Positions 1 through 11,690 of a stretch of DNA of 64,000 nucleotides are shown here, one piece after another (the first letter of the stretch is position 1; each line of letters opens with the position of its first letter). The translations under genes were made by a program, and so were the position numbers. The notes under the pieces were generated by a model, which was given only the letters and a program-made list of their open reading frames with translations, was not told where the DNA came from and searched no databases. This DNA comes from Deroplatys truncata (Eukaryota > Arthropoda > Insecta > Mantodea > Mantidae), in the NCBI GenBank assembly GCA_030765065.1, contig CM060990.1, positions 277,787,341 to 277,851,340 of the forward strand, given 5' to 3'.

Positions 1-2134
1 TGTCCATGGGAGGGGAAGGAGAGGCAGTGGAGAACTTTATAGAAGTGGAACATGACGGAACATTAGGAAAGAGAAGAATGAAGTGGGGGAGCAGTGGCAG
101 TAGCAATGAAGCATATTTCAGAGTTCATGAGAGGTGTCAGTGGGGGAAAATCAGGTCAAATTATGGGGGGGGGGGATTTTACAAATGAGGGGTTTAAAGG
201 AAGTGCAAGATTGGGGAAAAGAAAAGGCTTAAAACTAGTTTCTGTAGAGGAGTGCAGTCAGTTACAAATAAGGGGAGAAGCGAGGAAGAAGTGGTGGCAA
301 GCCCAAGAGAAACAAGATATAGCAAGAAGCTGGAGAAATATAATTTGTGGAAAGTTTAAATTTAAGATAGGGGCTGGAGCTAAAGGTGATTGTTCTGGAA
401 TGTGGAAAGATTAGAAAGTAAGGTAACCCATGAAGAACTATAAAGGGGATAAGCTTCATGGTTATTTTAATAGTGGCAGAGATATGGATGGAAGGGGAGG
501 AGACAATAGAGCTAAAGATTTTATGGGTAAAAAAGAAAATGCAAGCAAGATACGTGATAAAGGTAGAGCTGCGAGGGATAGATATATTTGTTAAAAAGGA
601 CTAACTGAAAGCCATAAGGGCAGGGAGCCAAGCATAAAGTAGCCCTTAAAATAAAAGGAACACTGAACCAAATTTGTATTACAACGTAAGTAGTTTTAAG
701 ACTGAAATAAATGTAATTGAAAGTCTTTGTATGATGTTTGGTAAAATAAATATTCAAAAATTCAATACATTAAAACAAACATAAAATAGCATGCTTTATA
801 ATCTTGTAACCAGGATGAAGTTTAATTACATTTAATAATAATTAGTGGCGATAAATCAATTTTTGTGTGCGTGTGTGTGTATAGGTGCATACACAGATAT
901 ACAAATTTTGATTTTGAATAACTATGAAGGTAATCACCTTTCTAAAAAATAAAAACATATGCATGCAATATTTTCAAACATTTGGTGGAATAAAAAAGTT
1001 ATTAGATATTGCACAGCTGATGGTTAAATTTTCTTATAATGTCTGATTTGATGTGTAATGACTAAAATGTTAGGTACTAAAAATGCCACATAAAGAATTA
1101 TAATCATACAGTTTAAGAAACCAATATTAGATACTAAAAATTTTGATTAACAAGATCACTTTTTCAACTTTATTGAATATGATTCAGCACAGAAGGAATA
1201 TCTCTTGGGGCTTCACCCTTAATACCTGCAATATCCCAATTGTTTAAGCTGTACCTTCAGACATACTAAACAACACTGGAATCCAGGATTCCTTCTATGA
1301 CATAGAAAGATACTTCTTTTTCTTCTCTGGTAAAGACTTTTACTCACGTGTCTGTAGTTTAATGAAGAAAATGCTGTGGTGGAAACCACTGCATATTTTT
1401 TTTTCAAAATCTGTAAAAGTTCCTTATAATTGTAAACCTCAATATCCCTGCACATTTTGTACTGGTCTTATCTACTTTAACTGTACTTTAGCCACTGCTT
1501 TCCTGTTTGAGATAGCTACTGAGGTAACTCATATCATAAGCCATGACTCTTAAAATAAATTCAAAGGTCCATTTTATGGTATCCACAACTGCAGCTATTG
1601 CTTACTACTATGAGAAATTTAGTTGCTGAACAGAGCAGGACTGCATTAAGCTTGAGATGCTGGCTTATATTATGGAAAAGTGAGGTATGATTTAGAAGCT
1701 GCTGTTTTAAATTTTGGCTCCCTTTTATTAGTATCACTTAGTTGTTGTTCAGTTATCTTCCACTCTATAGTTAAAAAATCACAAATGCATTACCCCTACC
1801 CTCGTAGAACTGCTGCTCCTACAGGCACTTCCACATTATTTCTCCAGTGTTATCAAATAATCAAATAATGGATGATTCAAAATTCGCCACCCTATTAAAC
1901 AATAGGCACTTCCACATTATTTGTCCATCTTCAGTTTTATCAAATAATGTATGATTCAAAATTTACTACCACATTAATCTATTTTCTATCATAATGATTT
2001 CCATACCCAACTCGTCTTTCACAGAAACAAAACAGACTGTAAACAGATATAATTTAAATGACGTTTTACTACTTGGGAGAAAATAATCTGGGGCACTTTT
2101 AGTGTCAACAATTCATTGCATAAGAGAAACTTAC
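1..2134. other. Non-coding, no recognised gene
   Basis: This stretch lies downstream of the fimbrin exon on the minus strand and is probably intron. Bases 1-420 are purine-rich and hold an open frame (94-414, plus strand, 106 codons) that resembles nothing I recognise and has low-complexity Gly/Lys-rich composition. A short GT run is at about 865-884. The rest is AT-rich with many stops in all frames. I looked for the next fimbrin exon (start of the third calponin-homology domain, expected to encode an F-R-N-W-M type motif) and did not find it, so the intron probably continues past the left edge. Confidence 0.5.
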
Positions 2135-2348
2135 TTTTCTCCTCCCGTGTTTCTTCTAAGTTCTCCAGTCCCTCAATATCACCATCTGGGCGATCCAGAC
2201 CTGGATGATTGTTGAAGAGATTGGCTACAAAAGCCAAATTTAGTTTATATATTCCATTCACTACATCACTTGGTGTCACAAAACTCCTGCACCCCAGCTT
2301 AGCAGCTTGCTGTAACATGATTTCTGCCCGTGCTAGATGATTTGGCTC
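2135..2348 (-). CDS. Fim: Fimbrin/plastin exon (end of CH2 and linker to CH3)
   Basis: The minus-strand exon encodes about 71 residues that include [13 protein letters not shown] and [16 protein letters not shown], followed by a linker [20 protein letters not shown]. These match the end of the second calponin-homology (CH) domain of fimbrin/plastin, the actin-bundling protein of cortical actin bundles, and the acidic linker into CH3. Splice signals agree. There is a TTACAG acceptor just above 2348, the first codons read [17 protein letters not shown], and a GTAAGT donor occupies 2134-2129. The exon starts in phase 0 and ends one base into a codon (A), as expected for the conserved EERT/EEKT position. 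The upstream exon at 28221-28326 ends in phase 0, so the two join in frame. No stop or frameshift lies between the splice sites. The identification rests on motif recall of the plastin family and is strong. The host gene is clearly larger than the window shows. Confidence 0.93.
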
Positions 2349-2639
2349 CTGTAAGACATTTACAAAAATGATACCATTCCATTAACTATTTTTATTAAAT
2401 TAAATAATCACTACTCTGGTGCAACTGTATGAAATGAGAAATTCAGTTAGTTAGATCCTTGCAAGAAAGGAAGCTACAATAGTGCAACAACATATTAAAT
2501 TCCTGTGTGACAGGAGTCTCAAAATTGTAGGTATATTTTAATTCTGCATGTCCATCAAAATGCCACGTAAAAATCTCAGAAGATGAGCTAACTGGCAGTA
2601 AAATTGGGAAGAGAGCATTGTGAAGTGCTAGTTGAGCTC

Positions 2640-2760
2640 TCGTCTCATACTAGATGAACCAAAAAAAACGCACACACACACACCAAACAAGGTTCAAACT
2701 CAAACCTTCTGGGTTAGAAGGTAGATGTGCTACCCCAACACAACAAGGTGGGACACATAA
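2640..2760 (-). repeat. Possible tRNA-derived SINE or tRNA-like fragment
   Basis: On the minus strand, 2760-2685 reads as a tRNA-like shape. A block GGGGTAGCACATCTACC could be a D-arm/A box, CCTTC and GAAGG pair as an anticodon stem, and GGTTTGAGTTTGAACC resembles a T-arm/B box. An imperfect CA run (about 2670-2683) follows. There is no acceptor stem that closes properly, so it is not a functional tRNA. The A box is a poor match. A SINE head is the likeliest reading. Confidence 0.35.
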
Positions 2761-3380
2761 CATTGTGTCTTACTTTAAGTACTTATTACATGTTTCATAA
2801 TAAGCAATATCATCTCTCATTTAAAGTATTAACTGTTGCAGTATACATATAACAATATCCTTATTTAAAAATTAAATGTCAACAATACACACATTTTGTT
2901 CACTTTCTCAAAATAAATATAACACATCTATTACTGAAAGTATTAACTGTTTCACTTTAGCAGGTATATGTATTTCTGCACTAAAAATAAATCATACAGA
3001 TTTTTCCCTCTTCTCTTGAGAAAAAACATATTTATAAAAGAACTCCATAGGAATTTAATAAAATTTATCATCTTAGACATTATAAGAAGCAGAAGGTGAG
3101 AGTATGTTAGAATCATTACTTTCTCTTGCATTGTCCTAAAATAAAAAAACAGTAAAATCTAGTTGCTAGCGCAGTACTAAAATTCCGATACATAAATAAT
3201 TTTTAGTTTCTCTACCACATACATAGTAGATACAGAAGGTATTGCATTCCACCCAAAAATTGGATATCAAGATTTCACCAGAAATACATGTTTCAGACTC
3301 CCTGAATCCAAAAAAACGTTTTAGAAAAATGTGTGTGTATTTGTGAACAACATAACTCAAAAACGAAATGTTATTCCAAT
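2761..3380. other. AT-rich intron, nothing recognised
   Basis: There is no open frame with recognisable content and no repeat structure beyond short A/T runs. The right end may include the decayed 5' flank of the Tc1 relic that starts near 3385, but I could not find its terminal repeat. Confidence 0.4.
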
Positions 3381-3384
3381 TTAC

Positions 3385-4345
3385 GCAGGACTGTCCACAG
3401 GTTTAGGGAGGATGGTATCTACACCCAGAGTCCTGGTTCTGACAGTAGGAGGAGTACTTCTGATCGCGACGATGGCTTTCTTTTACTACAAGTTCTTCAC
3501 AATCGACACGCAACATCAGTTGAGGCCAGGAATAATTTGCAATAAGTACAGCATGTTAACGTAAGTGAGAGGAGGGTTAGGAAGAGGCTGTATCAAGCAA
3601 ACTTACAATCCAGTCAACCTGTAAAAGGACCACTGTTGACCAAGGAGATTCATATCTCTTGGATGCACTTTGCTCGCACACATCAAAACTGGACTACAGA
3701 GCAATGGAGTACAGTGCTCTTCACGGATGAGAGCAAGTTCTGTTTGAGGATCCCAGATGGAAGGGAGAGAGTTTGGAGAAGGCCAGGAGAATGCTATGCA
3801 CCCTGCACTTTGTCTAGGACACCTTTTAATGGAGATCCAGAATTGGTTTGGGCAGGGATCAGCATTGAAGCAAGGATGGAAGTGATGTTCATAGAGAATG
3901 GTTCACTGATAGCTCATCGGTACATTGAGGAGACACTCGCTGATCATGTAGTGCCTTTTGCACCCATTATAGGCAATAACTTTATCTTAATGAATGACAA
4001 TACTCGTCCACACATTGATCAGTGTGTTTCTGATTTCCTTGATGTGGTTGAGATTGAACGCATAGTTTGACCAACATGCAGTCCAGACTTGAACCCGATA
4101 GAACAAGCTTGGGTCATGCTTGGGAGATGTGCTAAGGGTCAATCCCCAACTCACTGGGAAAACTTTGGGCTGCACTTCAAGCAGAATGGGAGCTCATACC
4201 GCAAGAAGAGATTGCACATCTTATCCAAAGCATGCCTCATCAAATTACAGCTGAAATCAGGGTTAGAGGTGGCAACACTTGTTACTGAGGCTGTGACTAT
4301 ATTTCACAAACAGGTAGAGAACCATAGAGTCATTAAAGGTATAAT
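3385..4345 (+). mobile_element. Tc1-like DNA transposon relic (DD34E transposase)
   Basis: Translated plus-strand pieces follow the Tc1 transposase order. There is a decayed DNA-binding region with RHATSV (3390-3545), a block reading VSERRVRKRLYQANLQS (about 3560-3615), and then an open stretch 3636-4070. That stretch holds the first catalytic Asp in LFTDESKF and the second in LMNDNTRPH. After an in-frame TGA at 4068, the same frame continues with SPDLNPIEQAW, which holds the third acidic residue (Glu). The frame shifts at least once before 3600. The element cannot encode an active enzyme. The 3' flank (to about 4600) ends in a GCCGCTCAGTGTA block that could be a terminal repeat, but no partner was found on the left. 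Confidence 0.85.
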
Positions 4346-5649
4346 TTTCCAACTTTCTAGAAAAAATTTGTTTATTTTGATTTTGACACTTTAAAAGTTT
4401 TATTTGCATTAAAATCCATAATCAATAATATGGTATAATTTATGCTTAAAATATTCCCTTAGCATTACTTTGATGATAAAATATTGTTAAATACTTATTA
4501 AAGAGATTCTGGTTGAATGTTTATGTCTTCATTTCATTAAACACATATTTATATTTAAAATATGTATAGCAATTAATTGATTTGTTCTTTTGCCGCTCAG
4601 TGTATATTCCTATATGTAAAAATCTGTCTTCAAAAATGTGTTAAATAGAAGAAAAAGATTTTATCTATACTTTTATTTGTAGCTCTTACCTCCTTATGAT
4701 GATAAAACATAAAGCTAATATATATGACTTATAAAGCCTTCTTTTTGCATGAGGTTAAATGAAATTGTAAAAGTGCATAATACAAAAACTTCAAGCTTAT
4801 TCCTTTATGCACTTCAAACCCCCTTAACCACCTGTGTTCTTTTTTATACCGTTTTTTGTGTTGTAGTTAGCATTTTGTTTGCTTTATTGTTCAGAACTGC
4901 TTGTTCACTGTAACAAATTATGCAAAATAAATGTACATTGTGTTTAATGGTAAGGTTGTGAATAACTAAGTAACTCAAAACTTGCACAGGTATAATCCAT
5001 TATCCACTCAAAAGAGTATCTGTATGTTGTAGGTACATCGTTTACCACTTTGACCTGTGATCTACATTTTGGTATATGTGAAGTTACATTTCAAAATTTA
5101 AAAGATGTTTCTTCCTCTCTGGTGAATCATGGTAGAAATAAATGGAAAAATAAACAGCGCTCTCCAGAGTATAGGATGTGTAGAATGAAAACAATTAAGA
5201 AAAACTGACTAAACTATATTCTAGCTATTCACCACTGCATGAAAAGCAAATAAAGAAACATACAGGACTAAGACAGAAATGTCTTTTAAGTGGGAAGAAA
5301 AAAAAATAATAAAAAAGATCACCAGAGGAATTGTTCGATGTGACGGCCTGCAAATCTGCAAAGAAATTATTCTCTCAAAAAGATCTGGAGTGTTACAAAC
5401 CTTAACATAAGCAGACAAGACTCTTGCTAGTATAATCGGCGCAACAGTTCTAGACACGTGAAAATCTTAATGAGAGCTATGATGCGAGTTGCTTACCAGA
5501 TCAGGTGGTGACCGGTCGTCTGCATGCTGCAGGAGTGCGTGGGACAGTCATCGTCAAATATCCACACCAGTTATGCACTGCGTTGCGCTGATAAACTTAG
5601 TTATATACAGTATATTAAAATCCACAATGTAAAAAGCGCTTAATATAAA
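4346..5649. other. Intron sequence, no recognised gene
   Basis: Mostly AT-rich. The first 250 bases are probably the Tc1 3' flank. A small GC-richer patch at 5460-5600 contains a GTAAGC donor-like site on the minus strand (5495-5490), but no supporting open frame or acceptor-defined exon of any length. I see no recognisable protein. Confidence 0.4.
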
Positions 5650-7260
5650 AAACGCTGTCAATCATTGCCTCCAATTCTTCCACATCTAACAACCCTTCCT
5701 CTTCTGCGGAATCACTCACATTATTGCCGTCATCACTGCTGTCACTACTTTCTACACCATTACCCTGGATGAGAATTATTTCTATTTGATTTTCTGCAAT
5801 TCCGTATTTTTCGGAATAATGATTCTTAATTTATTCAGCATGTCGCCATATATTTTCCCATTCTGGCCTTCCAATTTCAGCAAATTGCTGGCGTTATAAC
5901 TGCTCCACATATTTTAATTTGAAAGTGATATTTCTGCATGCCACCCATTTTTTGATATCAGCCCAGATTAATTCGATTGGGTTTAGATCTGGGCAATACG
6001 ATGACAGTCTAAGTACATTATGGCGATGTTGTATTACTATCTGGTCAAGTATGTATGACATCTGAAGCTGTTTGTTGGCTTTAATTAAGTTATATAGCTT
6101 TGTTTTACTCATGCTTTCATCTAAAGCTTTATTATGTCTAAGTAACCAAGCTCTCATTTCTTCTTTCAAGGAAGTTGAGGTAGGTGGTTTGTGAATTTGA
6201 GTGTTGACGCATTGTGAAGCATTGTCGATGACCAGAACAGACCCAGCAGGCATATTAGGTATCAACATGGCATTGATTCACTTCATGTAATTTTCTGTAT
6301 TCATTTCTTGATGAAAATCTCCTGTTGTTTGTTGCGACTTGTAAAAGAAGGGCATTTGGAACAAAGCCGATCTTTCCAACAGCATGAACGATAATAAGTA
6401 TTTGCCCTTTGGCAACAGGTGCCTGCAAACCTAATTTGCTATCGTCGCTCCAACTTTTAGATGCTGTATGACTGCTGTGTATGTATGACTCATCTTCATA
6501 CATTATAGTATTTTTCTGAAATTTGTAGCACCACCTTGAAAATTGATGCTGATATAAGTACATATAAAATTAGCCATTTGGAAAGATAGAATCAGACTGA
6601 AAAATTAAATGCCATAGCCAGGATCTGAACCACAGATCTTAGGCTTTCCGTGCCGTTGCTCTAACCGACTAAGCTATCATGGCAACATTTACTTTTTATT
6701 TTTATTTCTATTTTTTTATTTTATTATTATTTCATTTTATTTATTTATTTATTTTGCTTTTCTGTTAGAACTCTTCTATTTGATTTCGGTTTCTTCCACT
6801 TGAACCCTAAATCTTTAATAATTTTTCTGAGATTTGTAGCACCACCTTGAAAGTTTCTGCTGTGTTTCAGCTGGATGAGCAATCTGCTTATTATTAGCAC
6901 AGTTTTTTCTTCCGCATAGGAATTGTGAATTGTGCGCCGAATGACGCATTCGTAATCGTCTATTTCTGTAATACGTTTAGGGACCTTATCTTTCTTCCCA
7001 GGCGTGTCAAATGGCATTCGATCATCCATATGCTTTTTTTCTTATCTTTGAGAACTCTGGAAACGGAACTCGGTGAAACACCTGTTGCTTTGACTACTCT
7101 TTCTTTCACTCTCTTAAGGCTTTTGTGGAACTCGGACGAACATATATTTTCGTCCTTCATCTCTGCTTCTTGTTTCATGAAGTCGAGGACATTTGCAATT
7201 ATTTCCCTACTTTGACTGTGTAACAACTTAGCACTCAACTTTGAAAACATAGGAGCCATG
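5650..7260 (-). mobile_element. Tc1/mariner-superfamily transposon relic with long DD..E spacing
   Basis: The minus strand encodes a transposase in pieces. An N-terminal helix-turn-helix part (7259-6960) contains TGVSPSSVSRVLKDKKKS. A shifted frame (7029-6745) contains KRITEIDDYECVIRRTIHN and NFQGGATNLRKIIKDLGF. A central part (6563-6255) holds the first Asp in MYEDESYIHS. The last part (6268-5894) holds the second Asp in VLVIDNAS and the Glu in PDLNPIELIW, then an acidic Ser/Asp/Glu-rich tail (5880-5660). I count 83 residues between the second Asp and the Glu, far more than the usual 34-39 of mariner/Tc1. Long-linker families of this kind (DD82E, called Sailor) are known to me from memory. 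The frame is broken by shifts and stops and by a SINE at 6565-6692, so it is inactive. Confidence 0.8.
6565..6692 (-). mobile_element. tRNA-derived SINE (family shared with 27.4-27.75 kb)
   Basis: Read on the minus strand, the head begins GTTGCCATGATAGCTTAGTC. It contains an excellent RNA polymerase III A box (TAGCTTAGTCGG) and B box (GGTTCAGATCC). The 3' part carries a tail motif CAGTCTGATTC followed by CTTTCCAA. Two further copies with the same head and the same CAGA(C/T)TCAGC-type tail lie at 27398-27520 and 27635-27752. It sits between two transposase pieces of the surrounding element. No clear target duplication was found. Confidence 0.75.
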
Positions 7261-7796
7261 GTTATAAATATAACAAATATAAAATAAGTACTATTTAGAT
7301 ACTGCTCTCTTTAAAATTACAACCAGATGCAGACACTTTCTATGCAGACTGTATGTGTTACGCACTGTGAGTAAGCAAAGGTATTATATCGCTTTCGTTG
7401 ATTAAGCTAAACATAAACCATTCCTAGGCTCGGCAGCTGGGGTAGCAATCAAGGTCACGATTCCAGAAGTTTTGCGCGAGTAATAACTGCTCATCAGTGT
7501 CAACTAATGATTTGCACATGAGGCTCGGCTCTTTAAAAAGAAAACTGAGGCAGGCATTAAAATATTCACTGGTTCAGGAACCTCAAGGAACCTTCCCACA
7601 TAAGATAGACAATGTCATTGCAGGAATTTGGTGTACATGACAGGTATATATACCCATGCATTACATAACCTATTAGCTAGCAGTGTTGTGCTGCAACATA
7701 GTTCCAATTGGGAAGTCATCATAGCACATGGTATTTTACAAATATTATTTGAACTACCCTGAAGGACCCAGTTAAATTGCAGGCATGAGAGCATAA

Positions 7797-7862
<66 letters not shown>

Positions 7863-7960
7863 GCAGACATGGTTATAGTGCTGGAGATGATCACTTAATG
7901 TATAATAATGATTGTATTAAGTCAAAGGTAGTAAAATTGCAAATTACTATCTCCAATGTC
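7261..7960. other. Intron; ATT microsatellite, otherwise nothing recognised
   Basis: No gene seen. The only clear feature is the trinucleotide run at 7798-7861. The bases just right of 7260 may be the 5' flank of the transposon relic, but no terminal repeat was recognised. Confidence 0.4.
7798..7861. repeat. (ATT)n microsatellite
   Basis: About 21 uninterrupted ATT units. A typical simple repeat in AT-rich intron, likely to vary in length between individuals. Confidence 0.98.
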
Positions 7961-9405
7961 TATGAACACTTCTTTTAGGTCCTGAACATGCTAAACAACT
8001 CTGGATTTGAAAACTTAGTTGCAGGAAGTAACATTCACAGGGTTCAATCCACAAAAGCAAGCTGTACTGTTTGCTAGTTACATACTAGCTTGAGAAATAG
8101 CTTGCACCCTAAAACCTTTTAGTGATGGGGAATTCATAAAAACCAACATCGCAAAAGTAGTAGAAAACATTTATCCTGAATAACTAGATGAAATTAAAAG
8201 AATCAAGCAGCCCATGCGTAAGATTTCTGGGCATACAGGGGACATTTCTTTGTACATTAATAAAATATTAGAGGAAAAGTAAAAGAGTTTATTTGCTTCC
8301 CTCTTGCCTTGGACAAAAGTAGAGACTAAATGATACTGTAAAATTAGCCATTTTCATTCATGGAGTGGGCACAGATTTATCAGCACATGAATAATTACTC
8401 GATTTAATTCCCATAAAAGATACTACTACAGGTGAGGACATTTTTAAAGGCGTTTGCTGTTGTCATGAGTATAAGAAACTTGATTGGCAAAGGTTGATTT
8501 CGGTTACAACTGATGGCGCTGTGACAAATATAGAAAAGCAAAACAGGATTTGTTAGTAGACTAAGATCATATTTGAAATCATTGGGCTAGTCATACCAGG
8601 TGTTTAACATTTGCTGCATTATTCACCAGGAAGCATTGGCGGCTAAGGTGGCAAATATGGCACATGTAATGGAAGTGGTTGTAAACACAGTTAACAAAAT
8701 AAAGTCAAAAGCCCTAAAGCACCGACAGTTTCGAAAGCTTCTGGAGGATACGGAAACTGATTATGAAGATCTGGTTTACTATACTGATGACTGGTGACTT
8801 AGTTGGGCTAATATGATTCACTTCTTTGAGCTTCATGAGACAGTAAAAGAATTTTTGAAACATCAGGTTTCAGAAGATTTACATACAAATTGTTTTAAAA
8901 AATAACTATTTTAATAAAACTTATAGTTTTAGTTAATTATCTTTACTATATCTGAATGAATTTAACGTAACTTAATTGTTCATTTATACAGGAAAGGCAG
9001 CTTCCTGAATTAGAAAAGAAGGAATGGATTACAGATTTGGTCTTCCTTGTTGATGTCACAACGCTTAAATGAGCTTAATCAGTGACTTCAAGGAAGAAAT
9101 CAAAATATAGAACATGTGCAGTGCAATTAAAACCTTGCCCATGCAGTTGGAACTGGGAAAGAGACAATAATTATGTGCAAGAGGGGCAGCTGTATCATTT
9201 TCTCTCTTTATTTTCCCTTCAAAATGCAAATGAGAACAAAGAATTTAATAAGTACATTCCCTTACTAGAAAGTCAAAACATTGAATTCTTAGAAAAACAA
9301 TTTGCTGACTTCAAAAACCTGGGAAATGATTTTGAACCATTTTGTAAATCTTATGTATGTCGAACCTGTAAAGGTATGTTTAGATCTGCAGCTAACAATT
9401 AATAC
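7960..9405 (+). mobile_element. hAT-superfamily transposase relic
   Basis: Decayed plus-strand coding pieces follow the order of the SCAND3/ZBED5-like hAT transposases. A block at 8480-8530 reads VTTDGA (catalytic Asp region). At 8600-8797 there is IIHQEALAAKV, IKSKALKHRQFRKL and then a TDDW/LSW block that corresponds to the family's conserved TxVRWLS. At 9030-9402 there is DLVFLVDV followed by YVQEGQLYHFLSL and a KQFADFKNLGNDFEPF block. Stops and shifts break it throughout, and an AT-rich insertion (8900-8990) splits two parts. Terminal repeats were not identified. The assignment is from motif order only. Confidence 0.65.
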
Positions 9406-9544
9406 CCATACAAAATGATATGCTTTTTTTAAAACATAGTGGCACAGTTGATGTACTCGTATTTAAACAGTTATAAGTTGCAAAACACACACAATTAAGA
9501 TTCTTTGCAGCTAAAATTTTGGCTATGTTTGCTTCTACACAAGG

Positions 9545-10855
9545 TGTGAATCAAAAAGTTTCCGGAATGACATCATAAATACTACACAACAGTTTGTTTT
9601 GTCTAATCTGCACTGTCACCCTCAAAGTAGTCTCCTTGGGAGTTGATACACTTGTCCCAGCGCTTCTGCCACTGCTGGAAGCACCTCTGAAAGTCCTCTT
9701 CTTTCAACATGTTCAGAGCCTTCTGCGATTCGTGATGGATGACATCAATGTCCTCAAAACAGTGTTCTCGGAGCCGCATTTTAAGTCGCGGAAAAAGAAA
9801 AAAGTCTGCTGGTGCCAAATCTGGAGAATAGGCAGGATGGGTAACAGTACCTATTTTTATCCAAAAATTGGCAAACAGAAAGGGCTTTGTGCGCAAGCGC
9901 ATTGTCATGATGCAGGAACCAGTCATCACTCCTCCATTTCTCCGGCCGTTTGCATTGCACATTCACCCTTAATCTTTGCAGCACTTGTTTGTAGAACACT
10001 TGATTCACTGTTTGACCCTGTGGCACAAATTCCTTATGTACAATGCCTTTAATGTCAAAAAACACAATCACTGACTTCACTTTGGATCGAACTTGTCTGC
10101 CCTTTTTCGGGCGTGGAGATGAAGGACTCTTCCATTGTGAAGATTGTTGCTTCGTTTCTGGATCATAATCCATGTTTTATCACCAGTAATAATTTTCTCC
10201 ATAAACTGTGGGTCATTTTGTTGCTGTTCTTTAAGATCTGTGCAGGCAATCACACAGCTTTCCTTTTGGTCATTTGAAAGCAGGTGGGGCACGAACTTGG
10301 CGGCAATTCTTCTCATGTCCAAATTGTCTTTCAAAATGCTTTGAACACTTCCAAAGGAGAGTCCCAATGGGTCAGAAAGTTCTCTTATTGTAATGCGCCT
10401 ATCATTTAAGACCATTTCCCTCACCTGATTGATATTTTCATCAGTTTTGCTGGAACAGGGTCGCCCCGAACGATCTACACCTTTAACTGATGTCACACCA
10501 CTTTTAAATTTCGAAAACCACTCAAATGTTTGAGTTTTGCCCATAACATCCTCCCAATAAGCTGTTCTTAACATTTCATAGGCTTCTGTTGCAGTTTTAC
10601 CGAGTTTAAAGCAAAATTTGATGTTCATTCTTTGTTCTTCATAATCTGACGTTTTTGCTATGCGGAAAAATTGCAGCACATGTAAAACATGTGTTCACTT
10701 CACAGCGTCTACCTCGTCACTGCATGGTCACAGGAACTCACGTGACCTCTCATTTTTATCGGGAAGGAATGCTGCATGGACAGTCTGGGTACGAATTAAA
10801 GAAATCTCAGCGTTAGCATTGTTGTGAAGCCATTCCGGAAACTTTTTGATCATAT
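9545..10855 (-). mobile_element. mariner transposon, nearly full length
   Basis: Both ends carry inverted copies of ATCAAAAAGTTTCCGGAATG. The left copy is at 9550-9569 and the right copy (reverse complement) at 10831-10850, a perfect 20-bp match. Between them, on the minus strand, is one mariner transposase gene. The total length of about 1.3 kb is normal for the family. The flanking TA duplication is not clear at the exact ends, so outer boundaries may be off by a few bases. Confidence 0.93.
9603..10679 (-). pseudogene. mariner transposase, DD34D, broken by two frameshifts
   Basis: The coding region starts at 10679 (MLQFFRIAK) and ends near 9603. The helix-turn-helix DNA-binding half (first 150 residues) includes WFSKFKSG and DRSGRPCSSKTDENI. 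The catalytic residues are visible: the first Asp in ITGDKTWI, the second in WFLHHDNALAHKA, the third in YSPDLAPADFFLFP. The reading frame shifts once just after GDKTWI (about 10170) and again after the second Asp (about 9840); otherwise it is close to intact, at about 350 residues, the usual family length. These two small lesions make it inactive. It lies wholly inside the 20-bp terminal repeats. Confidence 0.92.
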
Positions 10856-11129
10856 ATTTGTGTGAGCAACTGTTTTTACAAATGAATTATGCCAAGTCAA
10901 AATACAGATCTCATTTGACTGACAAATATCTGTTGGCACAGCTGAAAATAGCCATCAGACATAACGCCAAGGTTTAAACAAAATAACTGCAAATGTAAAA
11001 GAATATAATTAAAAACATAATGTTATTGTATTATTTTACTGTAGTCTACTCTAAACTATATATAAAACAGAATCACTACTATTTATCTATGAATCAGTAA
11101 CTGCTACTGCACTCATTGTCAGTTTGTTC
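10856..11129. other. No recognised feature
   Basis: AT-rich spacer between two transposon relics with no open frame of note. Confidence 0.4.
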
Positions 11130-11690
11130 CATCTACTGGTTCATTTCAAACTATGTTCCACCTATCAGTTCGTTTCAAACTATATGGTGTTGGCCAACTT
11201 TGTGGTTTGTGTGTCAAGTGGTTCAAGGCTGGCCCATACGTGATATAGGGGACTTAGGTCCACAGAATGCAAAGGTCAATTAACAGGACCACCACTTCCA
11301 ATCAAGTGCCCAGGAAGCAAACCACTGAAATAATTTGCTCACCATGGCATTTGGCTGCTCATACTCTCATATATAACTCTTCCTGTGGTTCAGAATTAGC
11401 TCATCTCCTGTGAACTTTGCCTCATCAGTGAAGCGAACCAAGGATAAATTCACCTGAAGAGCTCTAGTTTGGGACCAAAGGCTGCTGACCCCAATGCACA
11501 CTTTAAGTAAATGATAGTGGTAGGGTCCTTCTTCTTATAGTACCCAATGCAAACTGAACTTATTCATACTTATGGCCCTTGCAATTGTACACATGTTTGG
11601 AAGGTTCCACCCAAACCCTGGTAAGCACCACTTCTTCAAAGACTGGGGTATGACACCTGCAGCTTGCACTGGTACTAGGTCTGTGCACCA
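11130..11690 (-). pseudogene. Tc1/mariner-superfamily transposase fossil
   Basis: On the minus strand, 11690-11450 reads a decayed helix-turn-helix block followed by EEGPYHYHLLKV. The first catalytic Asp follows in VRFTDEAKFTGDELI (about 11440-11400). The region 11390-11230 gives a broken version of the next part, ending in a block near 11270-11230 that reads WPLHSVDLSPL and corresponds to the family's WPxxSPDLxPLDFFLWG. The same general type of transposase occurs, better preserved, at 21974-23785 and 50057-51682. Stops and deletions are frequent. No terminal repeats were identified. Confidence 0.65.

Noticed and set aside
94-414. 106-codon plus-strand open frame at the left edge
   Set aside because: Purine-rich low-complexity composition makes long open frames likely by chance; no motif found.
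5440-5600. GC-richer patch with a GTAAGC donor-like site and a CTGCAG acceptor-like site on the minus strand
   Set aside because: They would bound an exon of only about 30 bases with no recognisable protein; likely chance.
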